NCBI GenBank assembly: GCA_041547565.1
Contig: JBFEUI010000022.1
Span: forward strand, 1 to 32,496
Direction: 5' to 3'
Origin: JBFEUI01 sp041547565
GTDB taxonomy: Bacteria; Pseudomonadota; Gammaproteobacteria; Thiohalomonadales; Thiohalomonadaceae
Length of the DNA: 32,496 bases
Shown one piece after another: positions 16,132 to 23,741 of this stretch. The translations under genes were made by a program, and so were the position numbers. The notes under the pieces are model-generated. The model saw nothing but the letters and a program-made list of their open reading frames with translations. It made no database searches and had not been told where the DNA came from. Position 1 is the first letter of the stretch. Each line of letters opens with the position of its first letter.

Positions 16132-18180
16132 TTAGTCCTCATCGGCCTGCGGCTTGAATTCTTCTGTCAGTTGTTTTTGGATGTTTGGCGGTACCGGCTG
16201 GTAGTGGCTGAACTCCAGCGTGTAGCTGCCCTGTCCTGCGGTCAAGGAACGCAGTTCGTTGGCATACTGGTTCAGTTCGCTGAGCGGTGCCTGGGCCTGG
16301 ATGCCGAGCGCCCCGCCCGGCAGGGCCTGTGAGCCGTGCACCTGCCCGCGCTTGCCGGACAGGTCGCCGGTGATGGCGCCCATGGTATCGGCCGGTACGG
16401 TGAGCTCCAGCTTGACCATCGGCTCCAGTACCAGGGGCCGCGCCTTGCGGACCGCATCGAGAAAGGCCTTTTTGCCTGCGGCGACAAAGGCGACCTCCTT
16501 GGAATCGACCGAGTGGTGCTTGCCGTCGTAGACGCTGACCTGGATGTCCTGCAGCGGGTAGCCGGCGATGGCCCCTGACTCCAGCACCTGCTGGATACCC
16601 TTCTCCACGGCGGGGATGAACTGCGAGGGGATGGCGCCGCCCTTGACCTCGTCGACAAAGCGGAACCCCTCGCCACGTTCCAGTGGCCGGATGCGCAGGA
16701 ATACCTCACCGAACTGGCCGGCACCGCCGGTCTGTTTCTTGTGGCGGAAGTGTCCTTCGGCCTGGATGCTGACCGTCTCGCGATAGGGGATCTTCGGCGG
16801 CCGGGTGGTTGCCTCCACGTTAAAGCGCTGCTTCATCTTCTCCAGCGCCAGGCGCAGGTGCAGCTCACCGAGTCCGCGCAGCACGGTTTCATTCAAGGCT
16901 GTGTTGTGTTCGATGCGCAGGCAGGGGTCTTCCTCCTCAATGCGCTGCAGTGCGCTGGAGAGACGTTGCTCGTCACCCTTGCTGTTGGCGTCGATGGCCA
17001 GGCCGAATACCGGCACGGGAAACTGCAGCGGCTTGAGGTGCAAATGATCTTCTTCGTGGGAGTCGTGCAGTACCGCGTCGAAGTGCAGCTCCTCAATCTT
17101 GGCCACGGCACAGATATCGCCCGGTATGCCGGCATCGATCTCAATCTGCTGCTGTCCCTGCAGTTTGAACAGGTGTCCCACCTTGAACGGCTTGCGGCCA
17201 TCGCCGACAAACAGCTGGCTGTTGCGGGTGACCGTGCCCTGGTGGATGCGAAACACGCCCAGTTTGCCGACAAAGGGATCGGCCATCAGCTTGAATACAT
17301 GGGCCACCACGTGCTTGTCGGGATCGGGTTCGGCGGTAAAGGGTTGTGCATCGCTGCCCTCGCCCTTGAGGAAGGGGCGGGGATTGCCCTCGTGGGGGGC
17401 GGGCATGAGTTGCTCGCAGACCTTGAGCAGTTCAGGGATACCGGCCCCGCTGTGGGCGGAGACAAAACAGATCGGCACCAGGTGCCCCTCGCGCAACGCC
17501 TGCTCGAAGGGGGTGTGCAACTGTTCCGGGCTGAGTGCCTCGCCCTGCTCCAGGTAGAGGTCCATCAGTGTCTCGTCGACCTCAACCACCTGGTCGATGA
17601 TGCGGGTGTGGGCCTCGGCCACCGTGGAGAAGTCAGACTCGCCGTCGGGATTGAAAAAGCAGTCCACCACAGACTGCCCCTGCCTGGCTGGCAGATTGAT
17701 GGGCAGGCACTCGGGACCGAATTCGTCTCTAATGGTCTCCACCAGGCCTTGCAGGTCAAGCTCCTGGCCGTCGATCTTGTTGACGATGATCATGCGGCAC
17801 AGCTTGCGCTCCGCCGACCACTGCAGCATACGGCGGGCGATCGGCTCGATGCCGGTCGCACCGTTGACGACCACCGCCACCGTCTCGACGGCGGGGAAGG
17901 TGCCGATGGCCTGGCCGATAAAGTCGGGCAGACCGGGGGTGTCGATAACATTTACGTGAATATTGTTGTGGTCCATGCTGGCGATGGCCGCGGAGAGCGA
18001 GTGTTGGTGCGCCTTCTCCAGCGGGTCGAAGTCGCACACCGTGTCACCCTTGTCGACGCGGCCCGCATTGGTGATGGCACCCGCTTCGGCCAGCAATGCA
18101 TCGACCAGCGAGGTTTTACCTGCGCCGGACTGACCCACCAGGGTGATATTGCGAATGGCTTCGGAGCTGTAGGAGGGCAT
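16132..18180 (-). CDS. Elongation factor G-like translational GTPase
   Basis: This 682-residue GTPase has EF-G architecture: G1 GQSGAGKTS (16-24), G3 DTPG (80-83), G4 NKID (134-137), then domains II to V. The G1 motif differs from the usual AHIDAGKTT of true EF-G, and the N terminus MPSYSSEAIRNITLVGQSGAGK marks the EF-G-like paralogue family found beside, not in place of, fusA in many proteobacteria. Such paralogues may act in ribosome recycling or stress translation; this is not settled. No str-operon genes (rpsL, rpsG, tuf) are near. The Shine-Dalgarno GGGGA is weak and placed rather far from the start. It converges on piuC with a 50-base gap. Confidence 0.92.
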   Translation of the reverse strand: MPSYSSEAIRNITLVGQSGAGKTSLVDALLAEAGAITNAGRVDKGDTVCDFDPLEKAHQHSLSAAIASMDHNNIHVNVIDTPGLPDFIGQAIGTFPAVETVAVVVNGATGIEPIARRMLQWSAERKLCRMIIVNKIDGQELDLQGLVETIRDEFGPECLPINLPARQGQSVVDCFFNPDGESDFSTVAEAHTRIIDQVVEVDETLMDLYLEQGEALSPEQLHTPFEQALREGHLVPICFVSAHSGAGIPELLKVCEQLMPAPHEGNPRPFLKGEGSDAQPFTAEPDPDKHVVAHVFKLMADPFVGKLGVFRIHQGTVTRNSQLFVGDGRKPFKVGHLFKLQGQQQIEIDAGIPGDICAVAKIEELHFDAVLHDSHEEDHLHLKPLQFPVPVFGLAIDANSKGDEQRLSSALQRIEEEDPCLRIEHNTALNETVLRGLGELHLRLALEKMKQRFNVEATTRPPKIPYRETVSIQAEGHFRHKKQTGGAGQFGEVFLRIRPLERGEGFRFVDEVKGGAIPSQFIPAVEKGIQQVLESGAIAGYPLQDIQVSVYDGKHHSVDSKEVAFVAAGKKAFLDAVRKARPLVLEPMVKLELTVPADTMGAITGDLSGKRGQVHGSQALPGGALGIQAQAPLSELNQYANELRSLTAGQGSYTLEFSHYQPVPPNIQKQLTEEFKPQADED

Positions 18181-18296
18181 GGTTTTTATTTTCCCCGAGT
18201 CTAGAATTAATTATGAAACACTAATGTAAAAACTAGCAGATCACCTGGAAGCCGGCCATGCGCCGCATTTTGATTGTGAAAGACAGGAGCCTATCT

Positions 18297-18545
18297 ATGT
18301 TTGGTGAACGACATGACCTGCCGCACGAGTTTCCCGAGCACGAACAGCTGATTAACGAACTGCTGCAAAAGGATCTTCAATTCGTCTCCCTGTACAAGGA
18401 GTATGATGCGCTGGATGCGGAGATACTGAAAATCGAGCAAAACGTGGAGACGGTATCGGATGCCTATGCCGAGGAGCTGAAAATGAAGCGCGTCCACCTC
18501 AAGGATGAACTCTACGCCATGCTCAAAAAGGCGCAGGCGTCGTGA
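18297..18545 (+). CDS. YdcH family protein (DUF465)
   Basis: This 82-residue cytoplasmic helical-hairpin protein belongs to the DUF465/YdcH family. Recognisable parts are LPHEFPEHEQLINELLQKD near the start, LYKEYDALDAEI in the middle and KMKRVHLKDELYAML at the end. The function is unknown; the fold is a two-helix coiled coil. I use the ATG at 18297, which has AGGAG 8 bases upstream. The frame is open from 18258, but the extra residues (MRRILIVKDRSLS) span the ribosome-binding site. It is a single-gene unit with its own terminator. Confidence 0.88.
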   Translation: MFGERHDLPHEFPEHEQLINELLQKDLQFVSLYKEYDALDAEILKIEQNVETVSDAYAEELKMKRVHLKDELYAMLKKAQAS

Positions 18546-18551
18546 ACAACT

Positions 18552-18580
18552 GAAAGGGGCCATTCGGCCCCTTTCTCATT
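18552..18580 (+). terminator. Rho-independent terminator of the ydcH-like gene
   Basis: GAAAGGGGCC (18552-18561) and GGCCCCTTTC (18566-18575) form a perfect 10-bp stem with a 4-base loop, followed by TCATTTC. It lies 7 bases past the stop codon. Confidence 0.85.
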
Positions 18581-18678
18581 TCGGCTACTGGCTACGATGA
18601 GCCGGATAGCCATCTTTGGCCCGGTAAGGGCTACAATACGCTATTACCATTGAATATCCCCAACCCCGAGGAAACTGT

Positions 18679-19242
18679 ATGAGCGTGACCAGTTCGTTTA
18701 CCCCGCTTTCGGAACAGGAATTTTCCGAGCTGGATACCTTTCTGTTGTCTGATGCCTGTGATAGTGAGGCGCTTGCCATCGATGAATTGCACGGATTTCT
18801 GACGGCACTGCTGGTGGCACCGGATCCGGTAGCGGAGTCTGAGTGGATGATGATGGCCTGGGGTGAACCGCACTTTGCCGATGAGGCCGAGCGGGCGCGT
18901 ATGGGCGAGCTGATGCGGCGGCTGCACGCCGATATCCACAGCACCCTTGAACGCGGCAAATCGTTTGAGCCCCTGGTGGTTGAGATGGAGGAAGAGGGCG
19001 AGTTGCTGGAGGTCTACGAGGGCTGGTGCTACGGCTTTATGCTCGGGGTGGAGATGAATCAGGCGCACTGGGATGCGCTGTCGAAGGACGACGAGATGAT
19101 GCTGGCGCCTATCGCGCAGCTGGCGCTGCTCGGCAGCGAGGATGAGCCGGAGATGGACGAGAGCGATTACGATGCCTGGGTGGAACTGATACCGGGAGCG
19201 GTGATGGCCCTCTACCGGCGCTGGCACGGTGCCGGGGGCTAG
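18679..19242 (+). CDS. YecA/UPF0149 family protein
   Basis: This is a 187-residue acidic, helical protein. ELDTFLL, IDELHGFLTALLVAPDP and EGWCYGFMLG are the conserved UPF0149/YecA helices. The SEC-C zinc motif found at the C terminus of some YecA proteins is absent. The function is unknown. A gagga Shine-Dalgarno precedes the start. The following gene begins five bases after its stop, so the two are probably translated together. In many gammaproteobacteria a UPF0149 gene precedes pepP-ubiH; that neighbourhood is not kept here. Confidence 0.9.
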   Translation: MSVTSSFTPLSEQEFSELDTFLLSDACDSEALAIDELHGFLTALLVAPDPVAESEWMMMAWGEPHFADEAERARMGELMRRLHADIHSTLERGKSFEPLVVEMEEEGELLEVYEGWCYGFMLGVEMNQAHWDALSKDDEMMLAPIAQLALLGSEDEPEMDESDYDAWVELIPGAVMALYRRWHGAGG

Positions 19243-19247
19243 GGCAG

Positions 19248-19676
19248 GTGCAACAGGGTTACCTCTATCTGGAGACACACCGGGCACGCCCGGGGCTGGT
19301 GCGTGTGGCGGCCAGCAGGACAAAACCGGATCCCGATGAACCGGGCGAGGGGGTGGTGTTGCGCTACATCGCCCGCTTTGCCGATGTGGAGGCTGCCAGG
19401 ATGCATGTGCACGAGTTGTTGCGCCATCAGCTCGCGGATGTCGACAACGGCCTCTACCGCTGCTCGCTGGTTAATGCCATGTCGGCCATTGAGTCGGAAG
19501 GGCTGCGCCATGAGCGGGTGTGGATCGACCACTCACTGAACGAGTCGACGCTTGCGCAGATGGCCGACAGGTCGGAGCGGCTGCGCGAGCGTGGCAGACG
19601 CCTGAACGAGTTCTGGAAAATGGTTGGTGTAGCGGCCCTGATCCTGTTGGGGCTTAATTTTCTGGGCGTGCTGTAG
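19248..19676 (+). CDS. Tail-anchored protein resembling a degenerate GIY-YIG/T5orf172 domain
   Basis: This 142-residue protein starts at GTG, five bases after the yecA-like gene. The N-terminal segment GYLYLETHRARPGLVRVAAS resembles the start of T5orf172/GIY-YIG nuclease domains (GYvYvl.n...pGlvKIG.T). RFADVEAARMHVHELL matches the later helix that holds the family Glu. The IG of YIG is replaced and the usual catalytic Arg is not in place, so nuclease activity is doubtful. A charged helix (RSERLRERGRRLNEFWK) then leads into a single C-terminal membrane helix (about 125-142) that ends the protein, giving a tail-anchored layout with the domain in the cytoplasm. The family assignment is by eye and tentative; the coding status is firm. 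Confidence 0.7.
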   Translation: MQQGYLYLETHRARPGLVRVAASRTKPDPDEPGEGVVLRYIARFADVEAARMHVHELLRHQLADVDNGLYRCSLVNAMSAIESEGLRHERVWIDHSLNESTLAQMADRSERLRERGRRLNEFWKMVGVAALILLGLNFLGVL

Positions 19677-19703
19677 CCGTTTCCGCACGCCCCGCACAGC
19701 CTT

Positions 19704-20066
19704 CTATTTTTGCTGGCGCGGCGGCTTGTTGCAGCAGGCCGGAGGCGGCGCATTGGCGTTGTCCCGCGCATTGGTGTCGGTGAATTGATACCAGCTGGCC
19801 AGCATTCGCGCCCACCAATTCTTGGTCGGGGGATAACCCGTCTCCTCAAGGATGCAGACAATAGAGCGATAATCCGTTTGCGTGGCATCGTAGCGAACGA
19901 CAATGCGCTGTTTGTCCACCTGGGCTTGCGCCCTGTGTACGCCGGTGCTGGTCTCAAGCGCCTGGGTCAGCTGCATTGCATCGGCTGCATGGCGTAGCGC
20001 GGGAACCTTGATGCCGCGTGTAACTTCCCAGGCGCCAGATGGTTGAGCGGGTGCATTATGTGCCAT
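19704..20066 (-). CDS. HMA-like small protein lacking CxxC, copper cassette
   Basis: This 120-residue protein has a middle (LTQALETSTGVHRAQAQVDK, QRIVVRYDATQTDYRSIVCI, LEETGYPP) that follows the beta-alpha-beta-beta-alpha-beta pattern of heavy-metal-associated domains. The usual metal site M.CxxC is replaced by ALRHAADAM. The remaining Cys are C71 and a C-terminal pair, C111-C112, in PPPACCNKPP. There is no signal peptide. It is the last gene of the copper cassette, behind the SHOCT gene, with its own AGGAG Shine-Dalgarno. It may be a metallochaperone relative that uses the terminal CC, or a regulator of the ATPase. The function is unproven. Confidence 0.7.
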   Translation of the reverse strand: MAHNAPAQPSGAWEVTRGIKVPALRHAADAMQLTQALETSTGVHRAQAQVDKQRIVVRYDATQTDYRSIVCILEETGYPPTKNWWARMLASWYQFTDTNARDNANAPPPACCNKPPRQQK

Positions 20067-20086
20067 GGCTCACTCCTGAAAGTACG

Positions 20087-20299
20087 TTAGTCAGAGAGAT
20101 CACGTTTTTTCTGTTCGAACTCGTTGCGCTCAATCTCGCCGCGTGCATAACGTTCTTCCAGCAACTCCAGCGCGGATTTTTGCCTGCCCGCCTGCGGTGT
20201 GCCCACAAGCGCCTTTACAATCCATACAATCGCAATAATCAGCAGCAGCCAGAACAGCCACATAAAACCACCAAATCCAAACATGTGTCCGTCATACAT
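20087..20299 (-). CDS. SHOCT-domain small membrane protein
   Basis: This 70-residue protein has a Gly/Phe/Met-rich start (MYDGHMFGFGGF), one membrane helix at about 13-32, and a C-terminal SHOCT motif (ALELLEERYARGEIERNEFE). SHOCT domains are short C-terminal oligomerisation modules common in small membrane proteins next to metal-resistance genes. It has a strong AGGAGG Shine-Dalgarno and lies 20 bases after the Cu-ATPase gene, so it is in that operon. An accessory role in the membrane is likely but undefined. Confidence 0.88.
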   Translation of the reverse strand: MYDGHMFGFGGFMWLFWLLLIIAIVWIVKALVGTPQAGRQKSALELLEERYARGEIERNEFEQKKRDLSD

Positions 20300-20319
20300 C
20301 GTATTGCCTCCTGGTAAGC

Positions 20320-22899
20320 TTAGATCTTCACCCGTCTGAGCCGTAGCGCATTGCTTATCACCGATACCGAGCTGAAGCTCATGGCGGCGGCCGCAATCAT
20401 CGGTGACAAAAGCAGGCCGAACACGGGGTAGAGTATCCCGGCCGCGACGGGTACACCGAGCGAGTTGTAAAAAAAGGCAAAGAACAGGTTTTGCCTGATG
20501 TTGCGCATGGTTGCCCTGCTCAGACGCCGGGCGCGTACGATTCCGCGCAGGTCGCCCTTGACCAGGGTAACCCCCGCGCTTTCCATTGCCACATCGGTAC
20601 CGGTGCCCATGGCGATACCGACATGGGACTGGGCCAGTGCCGGCGCATCGTTAATGCCGTCGCCGGCCATGGCGACAATCTGTCCCTGTGATTGCAGGGC
20701 CTTGACGATGTCGGCCTTTTGCCCCGGTAGTACCTCGGCCTCCACCTGGTCAATGCCGAGTCGGCCGGCGACGGCCGCCGCGGTAGTGCGGTTATCTCCG
20801 GTCAGCATGACCAGCTTCACCCCCTCGTCGTGCAGGTCGCGTATCGCCTGCGGCGTGGTCGCTTTGATGGGGTCGGCAACGCCGATGAGGCCTGCTGCCC
20901 TGCTGTCGATGGCCACAAACATTACGGTCTGGCCATCGAGGCGCCCGGTCTCGGCCAGCGCCGGCAGGGTAGCGGGATCGATATGCCGGGTCTCAAGCAG
21001 CCTGTGGTTGCCCAGTACCACCTTGTGGCCCGCCACGCTGCCCGTTACTCCAAGCCCGGTGACTGACTCGAAGTCGCTGGCCAGTGACAACGCGACACCC
21101 TTTTCCCTGGCGCCGCGTACAATCGCCGCGGCCAGGGGGTGTTCGCTGGCCTGCTCGAGACTGGCCGCCATGGCGAGTACCTCTTCCTCGGTAAAACCGT
21201 TGATGCTTTGCACGGAAACCAGTTGAGGCTGCCCCTCGGTCAGGGTACCGGTTTTGTCCACCACCAGGGTGTCCACCTTCTCCATTATCTCCAGCGCCTC
21301 GGCATTTTTGATCAGCACGCCAAGGGTGGCCCCCTTGCCCGTGCCCACCATAATCGACACCGGGGTAGCCAGACCCAGCGCGCAGGGGCAGGCGATTATC
21401 AGCACGGCCACGGCGTTGACGATGGCATAGGCCAGACGCGGCTCGGGGCCAAGGCTTGTCCATGCGATGAAAGTGATGAGCGCAATCACTACCACTGCCG
21501 GCACGAAATAGGCGGCGACAATATCGGCCAGTTTCTGGATCGGTGCGCGCGAACGCTGGGCCTCGCCCACCATCTTTACGATCTGCGAGAGCAGGGTGTC
21601 GCTTCCCACTTTTTCGGCGCGCATCAAAAGGCTGCCGGTACCGTTTATGGTCGCGCTGATTAATTTGTCACCCGGTGTCTTCTCTACGGGGATGGGTTCA
21701 CCGGTGATCATCGATTCATCGACCGCGCCGCTGCCCTCGGTCACCACGCCGTCCACCGGTACCTTTTCACCGGGCCTTACGCGCAGGATATCGCCGGGTA
21801 TGACCTGCTCCAGTGCAATGTCCTCCTCCTCGCCACCGGGGCGCACGATGCGCGCCGTGTTGGGGGCCAGCCCCAGCAACAGCTTGATTGCCGCACTGGT
21901 GCGGCTGCGGGCACGCAGCTCCAGCACCTGCCCAAGCAGCACCAGGGCGGTGATGACGGCGGCGGCTTCAAAATAGACGGCCACCGTGCCGTCCGCGTGC
22001 TGCATGTTGGCGGGGAAGAGTGAAGGGAACAGCAGGGCGATCACGCTGTAGCACCATGCGACCGTGATACCGAGGCCGATCAGGGTGAACATATTGAGAT
22101 TCCAGCCGATTACCGACCGCACACCACGTGTGAGGAAGGGCCAGCCCCCCCACAATACCACCGGCGTGGCGAGGGCAAATTCGAGCCACTGCACGACTTT
22201 CAGGGAAAGAAACTCCGGCAGCCAGTGCGGGGTAAGGTCGGCCAGCATGGCAAGCAAAAACAGTGGCGCGGCCAGTGCGGCGCTTATCCGGAAGCGTCGG
22301 TTCATGTCGTGGAGTTCTTCGTTTTCCTCCTCGGCAGGCACGCTTCGTGGCTCCAGTGCCATACCGCACTTGGGGCAGGCGCCGGGATGGTCCTGGCGAA
22401 TCTCAGGGTGCATCGGGCAGGTGTAGACGGCACGGTGCTGCGTTCCGCTGTCCCGTGCTGTGTGGGTGTCGACTGCCGCTTGATGGGATGAGTGATGCGC
22501 ATGCTCCCGGGCGGCATGGGGCAGGTATTGCTCCGGTTCGTTGCAAAATCTTTCCTGGCATTGCGCGCTGCAAAACAGGTACTCCACGCCTTCGTGGATA
22601 AGGCGGTATTGCGTGTCTGTTGACACCTCCATGTGACAGACCGGATCGTATCGGTTGCTGACGTCACGCTGATGCCGTGTTTCGTCTTTGTACGCGGCAG
22701 CCGTGCGCTTTTTGCTATAGGTATCGGGTCGATCGCGGAAGGTGTTCAGGCAGGATTCACTGCAGAAAAAATAGTCCTGACCGCCGTGTTTCAGGTGGTA
22801 ACGTGAATCACTCGTGACCTGCATGCCGCAGACAGGGTCGGTCAACTCGGCGCGTAGCGGCACATGACATGGGTGAACGTCATTTTTTGCATGATCCAT
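20320..22899 (-). CDS. copA: Copper-exporting P-type ATPase with two YHS domains
   Basis: This 859-residue Cu(I) pump has an unusual N terminus: two YHS domains (DPVCGM near 21 with FFCSESC; DPVCHM near 85 with LFCSAQC), then a heavy-metal-binding domain (YTCPMHPEI...CPKCGM, about 159-180). There is no HMA domain. The pump core has CPC in the sixth helix (504-506), phosphorylated D548 in DKTGT, HP at 587-588 and GDGINDAP (746-753). YN at 811-812 and the M..SS pattern at 840-844 mark the Cu(I)-specific P1B-1 class. It should move Cu(I) from cytoplasm to periplasm. An AGGAGGT Shine-Dalgarno precedes it. The flanking Met-rich, Cys-rich, SHOCT and HMA-like genes support a copper role; silver is possible too. 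Confidence 0.93.
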   Translation of the reverse strand: MDHAKNDVHPCHVPLRAELTDPVCGMQVTSDSRYHLKHGGQDYFFCSESCLNTFRDRPDTYSKKRTAAAYKDETRHQRDVSNRYDPVCHMEVSTDTQYRLIHEGVEYLFCSAQCQERFCNEPEQYLPHAAREHAHHSSHQAAVDTHTARDSGTQHRAVYTCPMHPEIRQDHPGACPKCGMALEPRSVPAEEENEELHDMNRRFRISAALAAPLFLLAMLADLTPHWLPEFLSLKVVQWLEFALATPVVLWGGWPFLTRGVRSVIGWNLNMFTLIGLGITVAWCYSVIALLFPSLFPANMQHADGTVAVYFEAAAVITALVLLGQVLELRARSRTSAAIKLLLGLAPNTARIVRPGGEEEDIALEQVIPGDILRVRPGEKVPVDGVVTEGSGAVDESMITGEPIPVEKTPGDKLISATINGTGSLLMRAEKVGSDTLLSQIVKMVGEAQRSRAPIQKLADIVAAYFVPAVVVIALITFIAWTSLGPEPRLAYAIVNAVAVLIIACPCALGLATPVSIMVGTGKGATLGVLIKNAEALEIMEKVDTLVVDKTGTLTEGQPQLVSVQSINGFTEEEVLAMAASLEQASEHPLAAAIVRGAREKGVALSLASDFESVTGLGVTGSVAGHKVVLGNHRLLETRHIDPATLPALAETGRLDGQTVMFVAIDSRAAGLIGVADPIKATTPQAIRDLHDEGVKLVMLTGDNRTTAAAVAGRLGIDQVEAEVLPGQKADIVKALQSQGQIVAMAGDGINDAPALAQSHVGIAMGTGTDVAMESAGVTLVKGDLRGIVRARRLSRATMRNIRQNLFFAFFYNSLGVPVAAGILYPVFGLLLSPMIAAAAMSFSSVSVISNALRLRRVKI

Positions 22900-23000
22900 A
22901 ACACACCTCCTGGGGTCGCTTAAGAGGGGCTGTGCTCAAGCTGCATCGTGGGCGGCAAGGCGTGAACAGCTGCCACGCCCTGCCGCGAGATGCCTATAAC

Positions 23001-23513
23001 CTATTTGGCCCTTTGCAGGGCCACCAGTTCCCCGAGCCGCGCCTCGATGTTGGCCAGATGCGCCTCCATCCGCTGCATATGCTGGTACTTCGTATTCATC
23101 ATGTAGTGCATCATTTGCGGATTCATCATGCAGCCGCGCTGGCCGTACATCATGGGCATCTGCTGCGGGCTGCCCATCATCGGCATGTTGCCCTGCTGGC
23201 CGTACATCATGGGCATCTGCTGCGGGCTGCCCATCATCGGCATGTTGCCCTGCTGGCCGTACATCATGGGCATCTGCTGTTGGTTGCCCATCATCGGCAT
23301 GTTGCTCTGCTGGCCGTACATCATGGGCATCTGCTGTTGGTTGCCCATCATCGGCATGTTGCCCTGTTGGCCGTACATCATGGGCATCTGCTGCGGGTTG
23401 CCCATCATCGGCATGGTCGGTGCTGCACTGTTTTCATCCGCGATGGACATGGGGGCGGTTACCGAAATAACGGTGGCCAGTGTTGCGACTGCGAACTGTT
23501 TTCTGAATTCCAT
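23001..23513 (-). CDS. Secreted Met-rich tandem-repeat protein, probable copper binder
   Basis: This 170-residue protein contains 40 Met (23.5%). An N-terminal signal peptide (helix VATLATVISVTA, likely cut after MSIA near residue 25) sends it to the periplasm. Residues 34-128 are five tandem 19-residue units of the form MPMMGxxQQMPMMYGQQGN, each with two MPMM clusters. After them come CMMNPQMMHYMMN and an amphipathic helix MQRMEAHLANIEARLGELVALQ that may oligomerise. Met clusters of this type bind Cu(I) in the oxidising periplasm (as in CusF, CopA/PcoA loops and CopK), so a copper-buffering role is inferred. It lies 101 bases upstream of the Cu-ATPase on the same strand and has an aaggagaagg Shine-Dalgarno. 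I know no named family with this repeat. Confidence 0.85.
   Translation of the reverse strand: MEFRKQFAVATLATVISVTAPMSIADENSAAPTMPMMGNPQQMPMMYGQQGNMPMMGNQQQMPMMYGQQSNMPMMGNQQQMPMMYGQQGNMPMMGSPQQMPMMYGQQGNMPMMGSPQQMPMMYGQRGCMMNPQMMHYMMNTKYQHMQRMEAHLANIEARLGELVALQRAK
23130..23414 (-). repeat. Five tandem 57-bp repeats encoding the Met-rich units
   Basis: The period is exactly 57 bp with no indel: ggccgtacatcatgggcatc recurs at 23141, 23198 and onward. Units differ only by a few substitutions (GN/GS, P/Q, G/S), which points to recent expansion. Slippage or recombination could change copy number between strains. Confidence 0.95.
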
Positions 23514-23741
23514 GTTCCTTCTCCTTCACCGTGTGGTTGTGGTGTGTGAGCAGAGAAATTTACCTGCATGCTCTGCTTTCCTGCTTCACCAGGGATGCAC
23601 CACTCTGTTGCCTGAAATATGCTTGTTCATGAAATCTCTTTCCTCTGCAAAACAGTGACAGTGATGCCGCCTCTGACGGTTTTTTAACAATTGTTTGTTA
23701 TTGGCAGCTGCCTGAAACGGCAGGGGCGAATTGCAGAGCTA
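23514..23741 (-). promoter_or_regulatory. Intergenic region upstream of the Met-repeat gene
   Basis: These 228 bases separate the Cys-rich and Met-rich genes. They contain an inverted repeat TAACAA-TTGT-TTGTTA (23685-23700), a CTGCC/GGCAG hairpin just past the Cys-rich gene, and a possible 14-codon ORF at 23586-23630 with a GAGGAAAGAG Shine-Dalgarno. No textbook CueR or CusR box is recognisable. A separate promoter for the Met-rich gene and copA is plausible. Confidence 0.4.

Noticed and set aside
16741..18204. 487-codon plus-strand open frame
   Set aside because: It lies wholly antisense to the EF-G-like gene, which has all G motifs. Long antisense frames are common in GC-rich genes.
23130..23414. 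Regularly spaced repeats as a CRISPR array
   Set aside because: The 57-bp units are contiguous with no unique spacers, stay in one reading frame and encode protein; no cas genes nearby.
22932..23549. His-rich open frame on the plus strand with repeated HHGHLL-type motifs
   Set aside because: It is the antisense reading of the Met-rich repeats (CAT/ATG symmetry makes Met codons read as His). The minus-strand frame has a signal peptide and ribosome-binding site; this one has neither.
23128..23658. Second plus-strand frame with repeated CWPYIMGICCG units
   Set aside because: Another antisense frame of the same 57-bp repeats; open only because the repeat unit has no stop in that frame.
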